Shown piece by piece: positions 63,456-64,000 of a stretch of DNA of 64,000 nucleotides. Position numbers and translations under genes: made by a program. Source of the stretch: JABAAI01 sp965261955 (GTDB lineage Bacteria > Spirochaetota > Leptospiria > Leptospirales > Leptonemataceae). The stretch spans positions 1,240,001 through 1,304,000 of the forward strand of contig CBDHEM010000069.1 of the NCBI GenBank assembly GCA_965261955.1, given 5' to 3'. The notes under the pieces were generated by a model. It searched no databases. It was given only the letters and a program-made list of their open reading frames with translations, and was not told the DNA's origin. Within the stretch, counting starts at the first letter, position 1, and each line of letters begins with the position of its first letter.

Positions 63456-63752
63456 ATGGAAACAAACACTATCAAGGCGTCAGCTAAACGCTATGATGAA
63501 CAATTTAAGAAGGATACGGTATAGACTTACTGGATCAAAAATAAGCTTTTAGCAAAAGAGGTCAGTGAAGCTTTTGAGGTATCTGAAACTACACTCTATA
63601 AATGGCGTAGGAAATATGAGTTTAATAACTCTGATCCTAATCGTTCTATAGAGGCGGAATTATCTAGGCTTCGCAAAGAGAATTCCGAACTTCGTCAAGA
63701 AAGGGATATCTTAAAAAAGTCGGTAGCCATTTTCATAAAACCACAGAAATGA
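63456..63752 (+). pseudogene. IS3-family OrfA with an in-frame TAG
   Basis: ATG 63456 (with GGAGG upstream) opens METNTIKASAKRYDEQFKKD, stops at TAG 63522, and continues in the same frame KNKLLAKEVSEAFEVSETTL YKWRRKYEF-like HTH sequence to LRQERDILKKSVAIFIKPQK. This is the OrfA helix-turn-helix plus leucine-zipper layout. The TAG (perhaps from CAG) splits it. Confidence 0.85.
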
Positions 63753-64000
63753 AGTTTCAATTTATTAAGAAACATCGCTCCTCATTTCCTGTGCAGAAAA
63801 TGTGCTCTTTATTAACGATTTCAAGGAGCGGTTTTAATGTTTGGGTAAAACATAAAACAAGTAAAAGGGCTTTCGAGACACAAAAACTTGAAAATATGAT
63901 TAGAGATATTTTTCATAAGTTTAAGGGTATTTATGGCTCTCCAAGGATTACGTCAGAATTGCATGATATGCGATGTAAGGTTTCAGAAAATAGAGTAGCT
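63749..64000 (+). CDS. IS3-family OrfB transposase, 3'-truncated by the window edge
   Basis: ATG 63749 overlaps the OrfA stop by ATGA. The product begins MKFQFIKKHRSSFPVQKMCS and has the HTH_21-like SRSGFNVWVKHKTSKR and KFKGIYGSPRITSELHD, typical of IS3 OrfB before the DDE integrase core, which lies past the window end. A -1 frameshift from OrfA would normally give the fusion transposase. Confidence 0.85.
   Translation, partial: MKFQFIKKHRSSFPVQKMCSLLTISRSGFNVWVKHKTSKRAFETQKLENMIRDIFHKFKGIYGSPRITSELHDMRCKVSENRVA

Larger units (their letters stand above)
63400..64000 (+). mobile_element. IS3-family insertion sequence, right end beyond the window
   Basis: It starts with the end TTGACCTTCCCCCAAAAAAG near 63400, inside exbB. 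It has the usual two overlapping genes (orfA from 63456, orfB from 63749). A related pair of ends is found at 51199-51246. Confidence 0.88.

Overview
The window looks like a chromosomal segment of a low-GC, IS-rich spirochaete, most likely in or near the Leptospirales. The basis is the gene set. It includes a flagellar rod/hook protein (flgF-like), a FlaA-sheath-like protein, groES-groEL under a perfect CIRCE operator, hisZ next to purA, Mpl, hslVU, ribosomal protein S18 with a long N-terminal extension, and several outer-membrane or lipoprotein genes with signal peptides. This assignment is inference from protein similarity remembered from those families; no rRNA gene is present to confirm it.

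Layout. 1-9.6 kb: a truncated ATP-grasp gene, flgF, an NRDE/TANGO2 protein, a HAD phosphatase, an SDR epimerase, tRNA-Arg, a beta-barrel candidate, a TraB-family membrane protein and groESL. 10-25 kb: lipid acyltransferase, hinT, thioredoxin-like protein, FlaA-like protein, a CapD-type sugar dehydratase, pgi, nadD, an OmpA-domain lipoprotein candidate, lepB, tpx and mpl. 25-28.3 kb: rpsR with a 9-bp microsatellite, then sucB-lpd (E2 and E3 of 2-oxoglutarate dehydrogenase). 28.5-30.1 kb: an intact IS5-family element with a TATA target duplication. 30.8-32.5 kb: a porin and tRNA-Phe.

32.7-41.5 kb is the most unusual part. A PD-(D/E)XK-type protein at 33.4 kb and a truncated copy of it at 41.35 kb bracket three surface-protein genes: a frameshifted GLUG lipoprotein, an FG-GAP/VCBS repeat lipoprotein and an outer-membrane protein. 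These genes sit in dense arrays of two hairpin-forming repeat families.

41.6-58.2 kb is again housekeeping: hisZ, purA, a group-2 sigma factor, a WYL regulator, a metallophosphoesterase, tRNA-Lys, tRNA-Glu and tRNA-Asn, rsmA, fabG, thrH-like, hslU and hslV. It is interrupted by a 17-bp VNTR and by IS30 and IS481 remnants. 58.2-64 kb: an IS481-family element split by a second, decayed IS5 copy, the N-terminal half of a split transketolase, a frameshifted tonB, and an exbB/tolQ gene cut by an IS3-family element that runs off the window.

Whole-window themes. At least eight copies of a roughly 100-125 bp MITE with GGGACTGTTGCGAAAT-like inverted ends lie between genes, and an 82-bp MITE derived from the local IS5 element is also present. 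Several surface or energy-transduction genes carry repeats or frameshifts. Together these suggest a genome in active IS-driven decay, with repeat variability concentrated on surface functions and on S18.
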